Source of the DNA: Erythrobacter aureus
GTDB lineage: Bacteria; Pseudomonadota; Alphaproteobacteria; Sphingomonadales; Sphingomonadaceae
Assembly: GCF_003355455.1 (NCBI RefSeq)
Contig: NZ_CP031357.1
Span: 2,520,501-2,584,500 of the forward strand
DNA: 64,000 bases
Direction of reading: 5' to 3'
Shown here: positions 10,001 through 17,292 of the stretch, in pieces
Layout: every line of letters begins with the position of its first letter
How positions within the stretch are numbered: position 1 is the first letter of the stretch
Notes under the pieces: generated by a model
Database searches by the model: none
The model's input: the letters and a program-made list of their open reading frames with translations, nothing else
Told to the model about the DNA's origin: nothing
Made by a program: the position numbers and the translations under genes

Positions 10001-10482
10001 AGCGTTTGCGCGCCGCATTCGAGCGGGTCAACGATCACTTCAAACGGCTCTTCACCCGCCTGTTCGAAGGCGGCGAGGCGCATCTGGCGCTGATCGACAG
10101 CGACGATCCGCTCGAGGCCGGGCTCGAAATCTTCGCCCAGCCGCCGGGCAAGAAGCTGCAATCGCTGACCCTGCTTTCGGGCGGCGAACAGGCGCTTACC
10201 GCCACCGCGTTGATCTTCGCGCTGTTCCTTACCAACCCCGCCCCTATCTGCGTGCTCGACGAGGTCGATGCGCCGCTGGACGATGCCAATATCGACCGGT
10301 TCTGCGATTTGCTCGACGCGATGACGCGCGAGACGCAAACGCGCTATCTGATCGTCACCCACAATGCCGTCACGATGAGCCGCATGCACCGCCTGTTCGG
10401 CGTGACAATGATCGAAAAAGGCGTCAGCCGCCTGGTCAGCGTCGACCTTGGCGGAGCGGAGGAATTGCTGGCAGCGGAATGA
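7060..10482 (+). CDS. smc: Chromosome segregation ATPase SMC
   Basis: A 1140-residue SMC protein. Walker A GPNGCGKSN is at 31-39, the ABC signature LSGGEQ near 1038 and Walker B CVLDEVDAPLDD near 1063-1074. Two very Ala/Glu/Arg-rich coiled coils (about 170-500 and 640-930) flank a hinge around 510-630. It forms the condensin complex with ScpA and ScpB, which are not in this window. The length is typical. A ribosome site GGGGGA precedes ATG 7060. Confidence 0.97.
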   Translation: MKISKLRLSGFKSFVEPATLFIEPGLTGVVGPNGCGKSNLLEAIRWVMGENSPKSMRSGGMEDVIFAGTQSRPRRDFAEVVLQGEDDGGDEMEVVRRIERGAGSAYRLNGRDVRAKDVALIFADAATGAHSPALVSQGKIAQVIAAKPTERRQMLEEAAGIAGLHVRRRDAESKLRQTETNLERLEDIMAGLDSQIASLRRQAKQAERYRKLSDQIKTAEARLVFARWRDAAAAAEEAKKAAGEAEARVAEAQRAAEEAQKAQRSAAETLAEAREEQADRRDDASAHGHRMAALTSQLEAAEQRLADLDRQKARLEADRGDADRLTKDAAEALARLERELAESEKALAEDEQKRPVLERAREQAERDSRAAELALAKATADNAGVEAEWRVAEAEIAQAKARLDRLESEGRRMAEQRAALMGEDPDAGVDTAKAAAEHTAAAMEDLRKKVEEMQARKAKLQATRDTASSALAEAKAELSGIQREWEALKRDREARERAASKRKGRQQAIDGVRAAKGYERAVAAALGRDGKALLGPPDDQAEGRYWTGADAPAAATDSLSAHVDTCPDELRALLALVHVAEADDGRVLPAGHALVSLDGHLRRWDGLVVRGEGSAEAARLEAENRFTELDRRLPALREAAEDARQSLDAASEELGQLQRDLVTTDRELAGAADAERQALRALDQAEAARERFAARLAELDRSEVEQGEVIAAAKSDLSSAETKRDALPDPEAGRATLEAARAKNEAARSTLQARAAELASHDQALAVARERASAQRSDMANWQARSGDAARRLSEMEIRAEEIEEERAITAAKPEGLMREIEQGDQVRERLTRDLAEAEKAVGEANAAAQQADHAFAAANERLAEARESRAGLAERAENQDGRRIEMARISGERFQCPPPLLPTRFEFDEDTLGSAEAEGEEMDRLTASRERIGPVNLVAAEELERIENEHGSNAAEQEELREAVSRLRGSIGNLNREGRERLRAAFERVNDHFKRLFTRLFEGGEAHLALIDSDDPLEAGLEIFAQPPGKKLQSLTLLSGGEQALTATALIFALFLTNPAPICVLDEVDAPLDDANIDRFCDLLDAMTRETQTRYLIVTHNAVTMSRMHRLFGVTMIEKGVSRLVSVDLGGAEELLAAE

Positions 10483-10616
10483 TCCCAGACCCTGCTCTCA
10501 AGGCTTTAGCCCTCGGGAAAAGTCCTAGGCGCTTTCACTTAGTTGCGAATTTGCGCGACTACAAATGGTGGTGGGCTAGACATTCCTCAACCATTTCGGA
10601 AATGGGGGCCGAGGGT

Positions 10617-11825
10617 ATGACTGCACGATTGTTGCCCAAGCGAGCCGAGCAGGATTTGGCGAGAAAACACGGGATCCCTCGCGAACGAGAGGTCCGGCGC
10701 GCAATTCTAAAGGGGCTGGTCGATACCGAGCAACGCTCGGTCATCGCCAATCTTTCCTGCTGGTTCGTTACTGCCGGGGCAGCTTTCTTTCTGCCCAATG
10801 CCTCTTATTTCATTCTGCCCCTCCTCTTCCGTCTGCTTGCGATGGTCGGCACGCGCGCCGGCTTTGCAAACATGCGCTCGGCTTTGCGCGAGGAACGCGG
10901 CATTGCGCGGGCATTCAATTGGCTCGCCGCGTCGCTCTTCGTCGGCGGAATGGCCTGGGGATCGACAATGCTGCCGATCCTCGCCTTCCCGACGCTTCAC
11001 CCTGCCCGCCTTTTGGTCGGCGGTGGCACCCTGATAGGGATGAGCATCATCGTGACGATGCTGTCGCCGATGCGCGGGCTCGCGCTCAGTTTTTCCAGCG
11101 GTTTTCTGGGCGCATTCGGCCTCGGCCTGTATCTGACAGGCGCCGCCGACGGTTTGGCCCTTATGGCCGGGATGACGATCCTCTTCCTGATCTTCATTGC
11201 CTATTCGCATGCCTCGACCTTCGGGCACGAACGCTCTGCCAAGCTTCTGGTCGAAAACCGGCGCCTGGGCGAAAGTCTGCGCGTATCGCTGGAACGCGCT
11301 ATGCACATGGCCGATCACGACAGCCTGACCGGATTGTTCAACCGGCGCGCATTCTTCACTTATGCGGAACGGGTGGGTTGGCCGCGGCGGCTTGTGATCA
11401 TGATCGACATCGATCACTTCAAGTCCATCAACGACCGGTTTGGTCACGCCACGGGCGACCGGGTGCTCGAAAGCGTCGGAGAGGCGATAGTCGAGGTGCT
11501 TAAGACGCAGGTGGGTCCCGACCATATTGCCGCACGGCTGGGCGGCGAGGAATTCGCCATCATGATGCCCTTCCGCTCAATTGCCGAGAATCGTCATACG
11601 ACCGAAGCGCTTCACAAAAACATCGCGGAGATCGCCGCAAAGCTTGATGTCTCGGGCTTGGTCACCACGGCATCGCTCGGCGTGTTCATAGCCGATGGCG
11701 ATGCCAAGCTCGACGATGCGTTGCACGAGGCCGATACGGCACTATATCGCGCAAAGGCTCTGGGCCGAGACCGCACCGAATATGCCGAACCCACCGATGA
11801 ACCGGCGGTAGTCAGTCGGGCTTGA
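10617..11825 (+). CDS. Membrane diguanylate cyclase (GGDEF domain)
   Basis: About 402 residues. The N-terminal half has several membrane helices in paired blocks (for example FILPLLFRLLAMVG and LIGMSIIVTMLSP). A GGDEF domain begins at DSLTGLFNRRAF and carries the active-site motif GGEEF (RLGGEEFAIMMP), an accepted active variant. It should make cyclic di-GMP at the inner membrane. ATG 10617 was chosen as GGGGG lies 9 bases ahead, but ATG 10602 is possible. No RxxD inhibitory site is obvious. The input signal is unknown. Confidence 0.9.
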   Translation: MTARLLPKRAEQDLARKHGIPREREVRRAILKGLVDTEQRSVIANLSCWFVTAGAAFFLPNASYFILPLLFRLLAMVGTRAGFANMRSALREERGIARAFNWLAASLFVGGMAWGSTMLPILAFPTLHPARLLVGGGTLIGMSIIVTMLSPMRGLALSFSSGFLGAFGLGLYLTGAADGLALMAGMTILFLIFIAYSHASTFGHERSAKLLVENRRLGESLRVSLERAMHMADHDSLTGLFNRRAFFTYAERVGWPRRLVIMIDIDHFKSINDRFGHATGDRVLESVGEAIVEVLKTQVGPDHIAARLGGEEFAIMMPFRSIAENRHTTEALHKNIAEIAAKLDVSGLVTTASLGVFIADGDAKLDDALHEADTALYRAKALGRDRTEYAEPTDEPAVVSRA

Positions 11826-11849
11826 GCGGCACGGAAGATAGGTGGCCGT

Positions 11850-12215
11850 TCAGGTTGCCAGCGCGGCCTTCAGTTCGTCCCGGATCGATTTGAGTTTTTC
11901 CACGGTGGTTCCCTGCGTCGAGGCCGGGGTCGGCGCTTTCTGCGCCATGGCCTGCGGATCGGGTGTACCACGCAATGCGGCCTTGGCCCCTTTCAGCGTA
12001 TAGCCTTGCTCGTTGACGAGCGCATCGATCCGTTCGACCAGTTCGATGTCGTCGGGCCGGTAATACCGCCTACCGCCGCTGCGGGTCAGCGGCTTGAGCA
12101 TCGGGAATTGCTGTTCCCAATACCGCAGCACATGCGCTTTGATACCGGTTGCCTTGGCGACTTCACCGATGGTGCGCAGTGCGCCTTCGTCCTTGCCGTC
12201 GTCGAATGTCGCCAT
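11850..12215 (-). CDS. MerR family transcriptional regulator
   Basis: A 121-residue protein with a MerR winged helix at about 15-85: TIGEVAKATGIKAHVLRYWE, then SGGRRYYRPDDIELVERIDALV. The C-terminal tail is short, lacks metal-binding cysteines, and includes an Ala/Pro-rich linker and a final helix. MerR proteins of this type sit directly downstream of ihfA in many alphaproteobacteria. ATG 12215 lies 7 bases after the ihfA stop, so it is in the ihfA transcript. Target genes are unknown. Confidence 0.88.
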   Translation of the reverse strand: MATFDDGKDEGALRTIGEVAKATGIKAHVLRYWEQQFPMLKPLTRSGGRRYYRPDDIELVERIDALVNEQGYTLKGAKAALRGTPDPQAMAQKAPTPASTQGTTVEKLKSIRDELKAALAT

Positions 12216-12222
12216 CAGGGTT

Positions 12223-12528
12223 TCAACCGTTCGCAATACGCTCTTTGAGCAATTGACTGGCACGGAAAGTCATCACACGGCGCGGCGTAATCGGCACCTC
12301 GATCCCGGTCTTGGGATTGCGTCCGACGCGCTCGCTCTTGTCGCGCAGCACGAAACTTCCGAAGCCGGAAATCTTCACATTCTCGCCATCGGCCAACGCA
12401 TCGCACATCTTGGCGAGGATCGCTTCGACCAGCTCGAGCGAATCCGCCCGGCTGAGCCCCATCTTTCGATTGATTGTTTCGGCCAGATCGGCCCGAGTTA
12501 GCGTGCCTACGGAACGCATCATATCCAT
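12223..12528 (-). CDS. ihfA: Integration host factor alpha subunit
   Basis: A 101-residue HU/IHF-family DNA-bending protein. The sequence TLTRADLAETINRKMGLSR and the beta-arm region ISGFGSFVLRDKSERVGRNP match IhfA; the arm Pro in GRNPKTG intercalates into DNA. IHF works as a heterodimer with IhfB, which is not in the window. Start 12528 follows GGAAGG; further in-frame ATG codons at 12522 and 12519 are alternatives. A well-formed promoter lies upstream at 12592-12620. Confidence 0.96.
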   Translation of the reverse strand: MDMMRSVGTLTRADLAETINRKMGLSRADSLELVEAILAKMCDALADGENVKISGFGSFVLRDKSERVGRNPKTGIEVPITPRRVMTFRASQLLKERIANG

Positions 12529-12591
12529 TCTATCCTTCCCGTCAGAAGCGACCCTGAGCGAGAATACGAGCCATCTCGAAGTTCACCAAGC

Positions 12592-12620
12592 AATATAGGG
12601 ATTTGCGGCGCGTCTGGCAA
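12592..12620 (-). promoter_or_regulatory. Sigma70-type promoter for ihfA
   Basis: On the minus strand TTGCCA (12620-12615) and TATATT (12597-12592) are separated by exactly 17 bases. The predicted start of transcription is about 60 bases before the ihfA ATG. Its A+T-rich -10 box differs from the TAGG type seen before rpmF, atpH and ndk. Confidence 0.55.
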
Positions 12621-12647
12621 ACCCCGGAGGAGATCGCCGAACGCCAA

Positions 12648-13613
12648 CTACATGCGAACCAGCGACGCGCCCCAGGTGAAGCCTCCACCCATCGCTTCGA
12701 ACATGACCAAATCGCCGCGCTTGATCCGTCCATCGCGCACGGCTGTATCCAGCGCCAGCGGCACCGACGCAGCCGAGGTGTTGGCATGCCGATCGACTGT
12801 CACGACGACCTTTTCTGCCGGCAAGCCGAGCTTGCGCGCCGTGGCATCGAGAATGCGAGCATTGGCTTGATGCGGCACGACCCAGTCGATATCTCCAGCG
12901 TCCCGGCCCGCATCGACGAGCACTTCCCTGAGCACTTCGGCAAGGTTGACCACCGCATGGCGGAAAACCTCGCGCCCCCTCATCCGCAAATGGCCAACCG
13001 TGCCCGTCGTGGACGGGCCGCCATCGACATAGAGCATGTCCTTGTGCTGGCCATCGGCGTGCAAGCGGCTCGACAAGATGCCCGGCCCGTCCTCGGCCAC
13101 GTCCTGCGCCTCGACCACGACCGCGCCCGCACCGTCACCGAACAGAACGCAGGTCGTGCGGTCCTCCCAGTCGAGAATGCGGCTGAAGGTTTCAGAACCG
13201 ATCACCAGCGCCTTTGTGGCCATACCCGTCCGCAGCAGCGAATCCGCCGTGGCCAGCGCATAAAGAAAGCCCGAACATACCGCCTGCACGTCGAAGGCCA
13301 CCCCGCCGCCGCAGCCGAGCGCGGCCTGAACCTGAGTGGCGGTGGCCGGAAAGGTATGGTCGGGGGTGGCCGTGGCGAGGATGATAAGGCCGATCTCGGA
13401 CGCATCGACGCCCGCCGCCTCCAATGCGGAACGCGCGGCATCGGTGGCGAGGCTGGAGGTCGTCTCGTCCTCTTGGGCGATATAGCGCTGGCGGATGCCG
13501 GTACGTTCGACGATCCACTCGTCGCTTGTGTCGACACGCTCGGCAAGGTCGGCATTGGTGACGCAGTTGCGGGGCAGCGCCGAGCCCGTGCCGGTGATGA
13601 CCGAGCGGATCAT
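12648..13613 (-). CDS. fabH: 3-oxoacyl-[acyl-carrier-protein] synthase III
   Basis: A 321-residue ketoacyl synthase that condenses acetyl-CoA with malonyl-ACP to start fatty acid synthesis. The catalytic triad is complete: Cys113 (AVCSGFLYAL), His248 (VPHQANARI) and Asn278 (HANTSAASVP). The frame stays open far upstream, but ATG 13613 is chosen because it overlaps the plsX stop as ATGA and begins MIRSVITGTGSALP. Translation is coupled to plsX, linking initiation of acyl chains with phospholipid synthesis. Confidence 0.97.
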   Translation of the reverse strand: MIRSVITGTGSALPRNCVTNADLAERVDTSDEWIVERTGIRQRYIAQEDETTSSLATDAARSALEAAGVDASEIGLIILATATPDHTFPATATQVQAALGCGGGVAFDVQAVCSGFLYALATADSLLRTGMATKALVIGSETFSRILDWEDRTTCVLFGDGAGAVVVEAQDVAEDGPGILSSRLHADGQHKDMLYVDGGPSTTGTVGHLRMRGREVFRHAVVNLAEVLREVLVDAGRDAGDIDWVVPHQANARILDATARKLGLPAEKVVVTVDRHANTSAASVPLALDTAVRDGRIKRGDLVMFEAMGGGFTWGASLVRM

Positions 13614-14647
13614 TTCGCCGCCACGCTCGCGGGTTCGATCGCGCCGAGATCCTGCTTGATGCGGTTGGTGATATCGTCCTCCAGCAGGCGTGCGGCCACT
13701 TCGACGGCATTGGCCACGCCCTTGGCATTCGCGCTGCCGTGGCTTTTCACGACCACGCCGTTGAGCCCCAGAAAAACCGCGCCATTGTGGTTGTTGGGAT
13801 CGAGGTGGTGCTTGAGCAGCTCGGTCGCCGGGCGCGAGACGAGAAAGCCGATCTTCGAGCGCAGCGAGCTGGTGAAAGCATTGCGCAGCAGATCGGTGAC
13901 GAAACGTGCCGCGCCCTCGATTGCCTTCAACGCGATATTGCCGGAGAAACCATCGCACACGACCACGTCGCATTCGCCGCGATTGATCTTGTCGGCTTCG
14001 ACATAGCCCTCGAAATCCATGGCCAGCCCGGTGGCGGCGCGCAATGTTTCGGCGGCGGCCTGGATATCCTCGGTACCTTTGGTTTCTTCGGTGCCGATGT
14101 TGAGCAGGCGCGTACGCGGACGTTCGCGCCCCGTCACGATGCGCGAATAAGCGGCCCCCATAATCGCGAACTGGACGAGATTGCGCGCGTCGCATTCGCG
14201 GTTCGCGCCGAGGTCGAGCATGACCACGTCGTCATCGGTCAGCGTCGGGAGCAGCGCGGCCAGCGCGGGGCGGTCGAGCCCAGGCATGGTGCGCAGGGCA
14301 AGCTTGCTCATCGCCATCAGTGCGCCGGTATTGCCGGCGGACACGGCAGCGCCCGCATCGCCCTGCTTCACCGCATTGACCGCGAGGCCCATGCTGGTGG
14401 TTTTGGCGCGGCGCAACGCACGGCTCGGCAATTCGTCGCCGCCGACCACGTCGTCGCAATGCAGGATCTCGGAAGCCCCGGCCATGCCGGGATGCGTTTC
14501 GAGCGCGGCCTTGATCCGCGTTTCGTCGCCGACCAGCAGAAACTTGAACTTGTCGTGACGGCGACGGGCCATGGCGGCACCGTCGACCATCACACGCACG
14601 CCCTCATCCCCGCCCATCGCGTCAACAGCGATACGCGGCAGGCTCAT
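13610..14647 (-). CDS. plsX: Phosphate acyltransferase PlsX
   Basis: A 345-residue enzyme that turns acyl-ACP into acyl-phosphate for phospholipid synthesis. It begins LPRIAVDAMGGDEGV, the family hallmark, and holds GNTGALMA and DLGANRECDA. ATG 14647 was chosen because CGGAG lies 7 bases ahead; a TTG at 14653 is in frame. It sits between rpmF and fabH, the usual order, and overlaps fabH by 4 bases. Confidence 0.97.
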   Translation of the reverse strand: MSLPRIAVDAMGGDEGVRVMVDGAAMARRRHDKFKFLLVGDETRIKAALETHPGMAGASEILHCDDVVGGDELPSRALRRAKTTSMGLAVNAVKQGDAGAAVSAGNTGALMAMSKLALRTMPGLDRPALAALLPTLTDDDVVMLDLGANRECDARNLVQFAIMGAAYSRIVTGRERPRTRLLNIGTEETKGTEDIQAAAETLRAATGLAMDFEGYVEADKINRGECDVVVCDGFSGNIALKAIEGAARFVTDLLRNAFTSSLRSKIGFLVSRPATELLKHHLDPNNHNGAVFLGLNGVVVKSHGSANAKGVANAVEVAARLLEDDITNRIKQDLGAIEPASVAAK

Positions 14648-14674
14648 GCGCAAACTCCGGCTAATCTGACGGTC

Positions 14675-14854
14675 TTAAAGACCGACGGCGATGATTTCGC
14701 GGCCGTTATAATATCCGCAATGCGGGCACAGATTGTGCGGACGCTTGAGTTCACCACAGTTCGAGCACTCGTGATGAGCTTCGACCTTGAGCGAATCATG
14801 CGCACGGCGGTTGCCGCGACGGTGGGGCGATACTTTCCTCTTGGGGACGGCCAT
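14675..14854 (-). CDS. rpmF: Large ribosomal subunit protein bL32
   Basis: A 59-residue protein read from ATG 14854 to TAA 14675. It starts MAVPKRKVSPHRRGNRRAHD and has a zinc ribbon of two CxxC pairs (CSNC and CPHC), so it is the zinc-binding form of L32. It ends IIAVGL. It is the first gene of the rpmF-plsX-fabH set. The DUF177 gene that often precedes rpmF is absent here; instead there is a promoter region. Confidence 0.97.
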   Translation of the reverse strand: MAVPKRKVSPHRRGNRRAHDSLKVEAHHECSNCGELKRPHNLCPHCGYYNGREIIAVGL

Positions 14855-14898
14855 GGCGGCACCTGTTCCTCAAACAATTACAATCAATTTCGGTGGCC

Positions 14899-14927
14899 GC
14901 CCTAGGGGAAGGTCCGGCACGCCGCAA
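14899..14927 (-). promoter_or_regulatory. Candidate rpmF promoter, TAGG-type
   Basis: On the minus strand TTGCGG (14927-14922), a 17-base spacer and TAGGGC (14904-14899) lie about 45 bases before the rpmF ATG. The same layout occurs before atpH (41042-41070) and ndk (61273-61301), which supports it as a real promoter class of this genome. Confidence 0.5.
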
Positions 14928-15095
14928 GAGCGCGTGAACCCGAATATCCCGACCATGGCGGTGAAGGCGCGCGCTATAGCGAAATTCTCAGGGGACGCAA
15001 CCCGTGTTCCTGGATACCCGGCATTGCACGTTGGGTTACATCACCCTAGCAGTCGAGATGGGTCCTATACAAAGAAATCGCGAGGGAGGGATCGC

Positions 15096-15494
15096 ATGGG
15101 AGTTTTCCTACCGGTAACACTGACAGCAGCCGCAGCGGCGGCCATCATCAACATCTGGCTCAGCATAAGGGTCGGCCAGATGCGCCAGGCGACCAAGACC
15201 GCGCATGGCGACGATGCCGGAGGGCCACTGACACGGCGGATGCGTGCGCAACTCAACTTTGTCGAAAATACCCCATTCGTCCTGGTGCTGATCGCGGCGA
15301 TCGAATTGTCGGGCCGCGGAGACCAATGGCTTGCATGGGTTGCAGGGATCTACATGCTTGGCCGTGTGGCACATGGGTTCGGCATGGACGGCGAGAGCGT
15401 GACCAAGCTGCGCATGGTCGGCGTGCTGATTACCATGCTCACCCTTCTCGGCCTGGCGGTGGTCGCTACATTGATCGCGATGGGGGTGATGTAG
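15096..15494 (+). CDS. MAPEG family membrane protein
   Basis: A 132-residue membrane protein with four hydrophobic segments. It shows MAPEG features: RVGQMRQATKTAHGD after the first helix and MRAQLNFVENTPFVLVLIA, followed by GRVAHGFGM. The family covers glutathione-dependent membrane enzymes; the bacterial YecN-like branch has no settled role. The start at 15096 follows a strong GAGGGAGGG site. It is convergent with the metallo-hydrolase gene. Confidence 0.85.
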   Translation: MGVFLPVTLTAAAAAAIINIWLSIRVGQMRQATKTAHGDDAGGPLTRRMRAQLNFVENTPFVLVLIAAIELSGRGDQWLAWVAGIYMLGRVAHGFGMDGESVTKLRMVGVLITMLTLLGLAVVATLIAMGVM

Positions 15495-15515
15495 GGGGAG
15501 TCTTTTGTTGGGTGC

Positions 15516-15537
15516 GCCTTCGACATCCGTCGAAGGC
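15516..15537. repeat. Perfect 9-bp hairpin
   Basis: GCCTTCGAC and GTCGAAGGC are separated by four bases. The hairpin lies 22 bases after the MAPEG stop and directly beside a much longer hairpin. It could end transcription of the MAPEG gene, although no T run follows. Confidence 0.6.
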
Positions 15538-15540
15538 TTG

Positions 15541-15620
15541 CTGTTCCGTCCCGCTCCCCTCCCGGCCACCCACGGGACGATATTCGATGGGTGGCCGGGA
15601 GGGGGAGCGGGACGGAACAG
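15541..15620. repeat. Long inverted repeat, about 32-bp arms
   Basis: The arms 15541-15572 and 15588-15620 are complementary over their whole length with one unpaired base in the right arm (CCCC against GGGGG). The loop is 15 bases. It sits between the convergent MAPEG and metallo-hydrolase genes. It resembles mobile palindromic intergenic elements, or may be a bidirectional terminator; only one copy was seen in the window. Confidence 0.8.
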
Positions 15621-15655
15621 CCGCAAGGGAAGCGCGGACGCGCTTCACGCACATA

Positions 15656-16296
15656 TCAGGAAAGCGCGTAATCGCTCACGAAGGCGTTGGTCTTGCGTTC
15701 CTGCCCGAAGGTGCTGGTCGGGCCGTGGCCGGGGATGAAGGTCACGTCGTCGCCCAGCGGCCAGAGCTTCTGCGTGATCGCATCGATCAGGTCCTGGTGG
15801 TTGCCCATCGGGAAATCGGTGCGACCGATGCTGCCCTGGAACAACACGTCGCCGACGATGGCGAACTTGCTCGGGCGGTGGAAGAACACCACATGGCCGG
15901 GCGTGTGGCCGGGGCAATGGATTACCTCGAGCGTGAGGTCGCCCACGGTGACCGTGTCGCCATCCTCCAACCAGCGGTCGGGTTCGAACACCTGGCCGTT
16001 GACCCCGTATTTCGCGCCGTCCTCGTCGAGTCGGCTGATCCAGAAGCGATCGGCTTCCTGAGGCCCCTCGATCGGCAGGCCCAGTTCCTTCGCCAGCACG
16101 CCCGCCTCGCCGCAATGGTCGATATGGCCGTGGGTGATGAGAATCTTTTCAAGTTCGACCCCGGTCTTGGCGACCGCGGCTTTCAGCTTGTCGAGATCGC
16201 CGCCCGGGTCGACCAGTGCCCCTTGTTGGTCGCGGTGCACCAGATCAAGGAACAATTCTGCTGCAACGGGGTCACAGGCACGATTCCGGCTTTCAT
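15656..16296 (-). CDS. MBL-fold metallo-hydrolase (glyoxalase II-like), apparent -1 frameshift
   Basis: A metallo-beta-lactamase fold hydrolase of the small GloB-like family. The metal motif THGHIDHCG, then CPGHTPGH, VGDVLF and IPGHGP are all present. The conserved N-terminus MKAGIVPVTPLQQNCSLIW is encoded from ATG 16296, but in another frame: one G appears missing in the run at 16219-16222. Adding one base joins TNKG to ALVDPGGDL and gives 213 residues, the usual length. As printed, the gene would be broken, or translated from an unrelated N-terminus starting upstream. Confidence 0.85.
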
Positions 16297-16369
16297 CGGC
16301 GGTGCGGCGGGAGTTTGTTTGCTGTTTTCCATTGCCGGGGAAAATGGTCGGCTTCGTCATCGAAAACAA

Positions 16370-16383
16370 GCCGCATCTGCGGC
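16370..16383. repeat. 14-bp palindrome in divergent upstream region
   Basis: GCCGCATCTGCGGC (6-bp arms, 2-base centre) lies 34 bases before the cytochrome start and overlaps a CATAAT element at 16383-16388 that could be a -10 box. It may be an operator; no regulator is suggested by the sequence. Confidence 0.35.
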
Positions 16384-16416
16384 ATAATGGCGCGATACGC
16401 GCGAAGGAGCGAACGG

Positions 16417-16794
16417 ATGAGACATATCGCAGCCATTCTTGCAGCCTCGCTGCCGCTGACGGCTTGCCAGACCTACGATACCCAGCCCGACCCCGCGCCG
16501 GATGCCGTGGCGGTTGTGCCCAGCGAAGATGCGGCGCCGACCTATGTCATTGCGATATGCGGGGAATGCCATGCGGTGCAGGACAATGCCGTTTCGCCCA
16601 ACCCGCAGGCGCCCGGCTTCGCCGACATTGCCAACAGCCCGGGCCTGACGCGCGACACCCTTGTCACCTTCCTTGCAGACGCGCACAATTATCCGATGCA
16701 GATGGATGTCGACCTGGTCGAAGAGGATATCGAGGTGATCGCCGATTACATGCTGACCTTGCAGTCTGAAGATTATGTAAGACGGCCGGGGTAA
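16417..16794 (+). CDS. c-type cytochrome lipoprotein, small
   Basis: A 125-residue protein with a lipoprotein signal (ASLPLTAC, Cys17) and one haem-binding motif CGECH at 48-52; Met94 or Met96 in NYPMQM is the likely sixth ligand. It looks like a membrane-anchored, single-haem cytochrome c of unknown partner. GAAGGAG lies 8 bases before ATG 16417. It is divergent from the metallo-hydrolase; a perfect 14-bp palindrome (GCCGCATCTGCGGC, 16370-16383) lies in the shared upstream region. Confidence 0.83.
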   Translation: MRHIAAILAASLPLTACQTYDTQPDPAPDAVAVVPSEDAAPTYVIAICGECHAVQDNAVSPNPQAPGFADIANSPGLTRDTLVTFLADAHNYPMQMDVDLVEEDIEVIADYMLTLQSEDYVRRPG

Positions 16795-16798
16795 GGTT

Positions 16799-17248
16799 TC
16801 AGTCAACCTCACCGCGTAGGATTTCCAGCCTGTTGGGCGGCGCGTCTGCGCTGAGGAAGTCGGGGATGGTGTTTGCGGTCCTGCGCGAGCGGCTAAGCCA
16901 CTCGACTTTCCACTCGGTGATACGCTCTTGCGTCACATGCTCGAAAACACCCGGCCGGGGCTCGTTGATGTGCTCGCGCTGGAGCACCAGAGCTAGCGGC
17001 CTCTCGGTGCCTTCCCGAGACTCCGAAAAGGCCAGCGCGTCCGGATAGCTATCGAATGCGTAATAGTAGTCGCTGCCATCGCACTCATCGGGCGCACCGC
17101 GTTCAGGGTGCGACCACACCCGATACTCGAGCACTTCGTCCCAAACGTAACCGCCGCCCGACTTCGTCAAGGCGGGATAGGAACCGACCTTGGCCGCATC
17201 GAGAGCCGGTGGATATGCCGGAGTTACGTCATTATCGGTCTCCCCCAC
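16799..17248 (-). CDS. Conserved hypothetical protein, possibly N-terminally disrupted
   Basis: At least 149 residues with no family I can name. It is rich in Trp, Tyr and charged residues (KSGGGYVWDEVLEYRVWSHP, then EWKVEWLSRSRRTANTIPDF). The first usable start is GTG 17248, with a weak context. The same frame continues upstream through FRWSV to a TAG at 17266-17264 and beyond it to ATG 17293 or 17296, which overlaps the S24 repressor stop. So the original start may be there, with a stop codon now interrupting it. It follows the repressor gene in the same direction. Confidence 0.6.
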   Translation of the reverse strand: MGETDNDVTPAYPPALDAAKVGSYPALTKSGGGYVWDEVLEYRVWSHPERGAPDECDGSDYYYAFDSYPDALAFSESREGTERPLALVLQREHINEPRPGVFEHVTQERITEWKVEWLSRSRRTANTIPDFLSADAPPNRLEILRGEVD

Positions 17249-17292
17249 GACGCTCCACCGAAACTACCCGACCACTTTCCCGATCAGCTTCA

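Noticed and set aside
8734..10389. A 551-codon minus-strand open frame opposite smc
   Set aside because: Antisense of the Ala/Glu-rich coiled coils of SMC; low-complexity product.
12603..14006. A 467-codon plus-strand open frame opposite fabH and plsX
   Set aside because: Both real genes have complete catalytic residues and the usual order, so this frame is a shadow.
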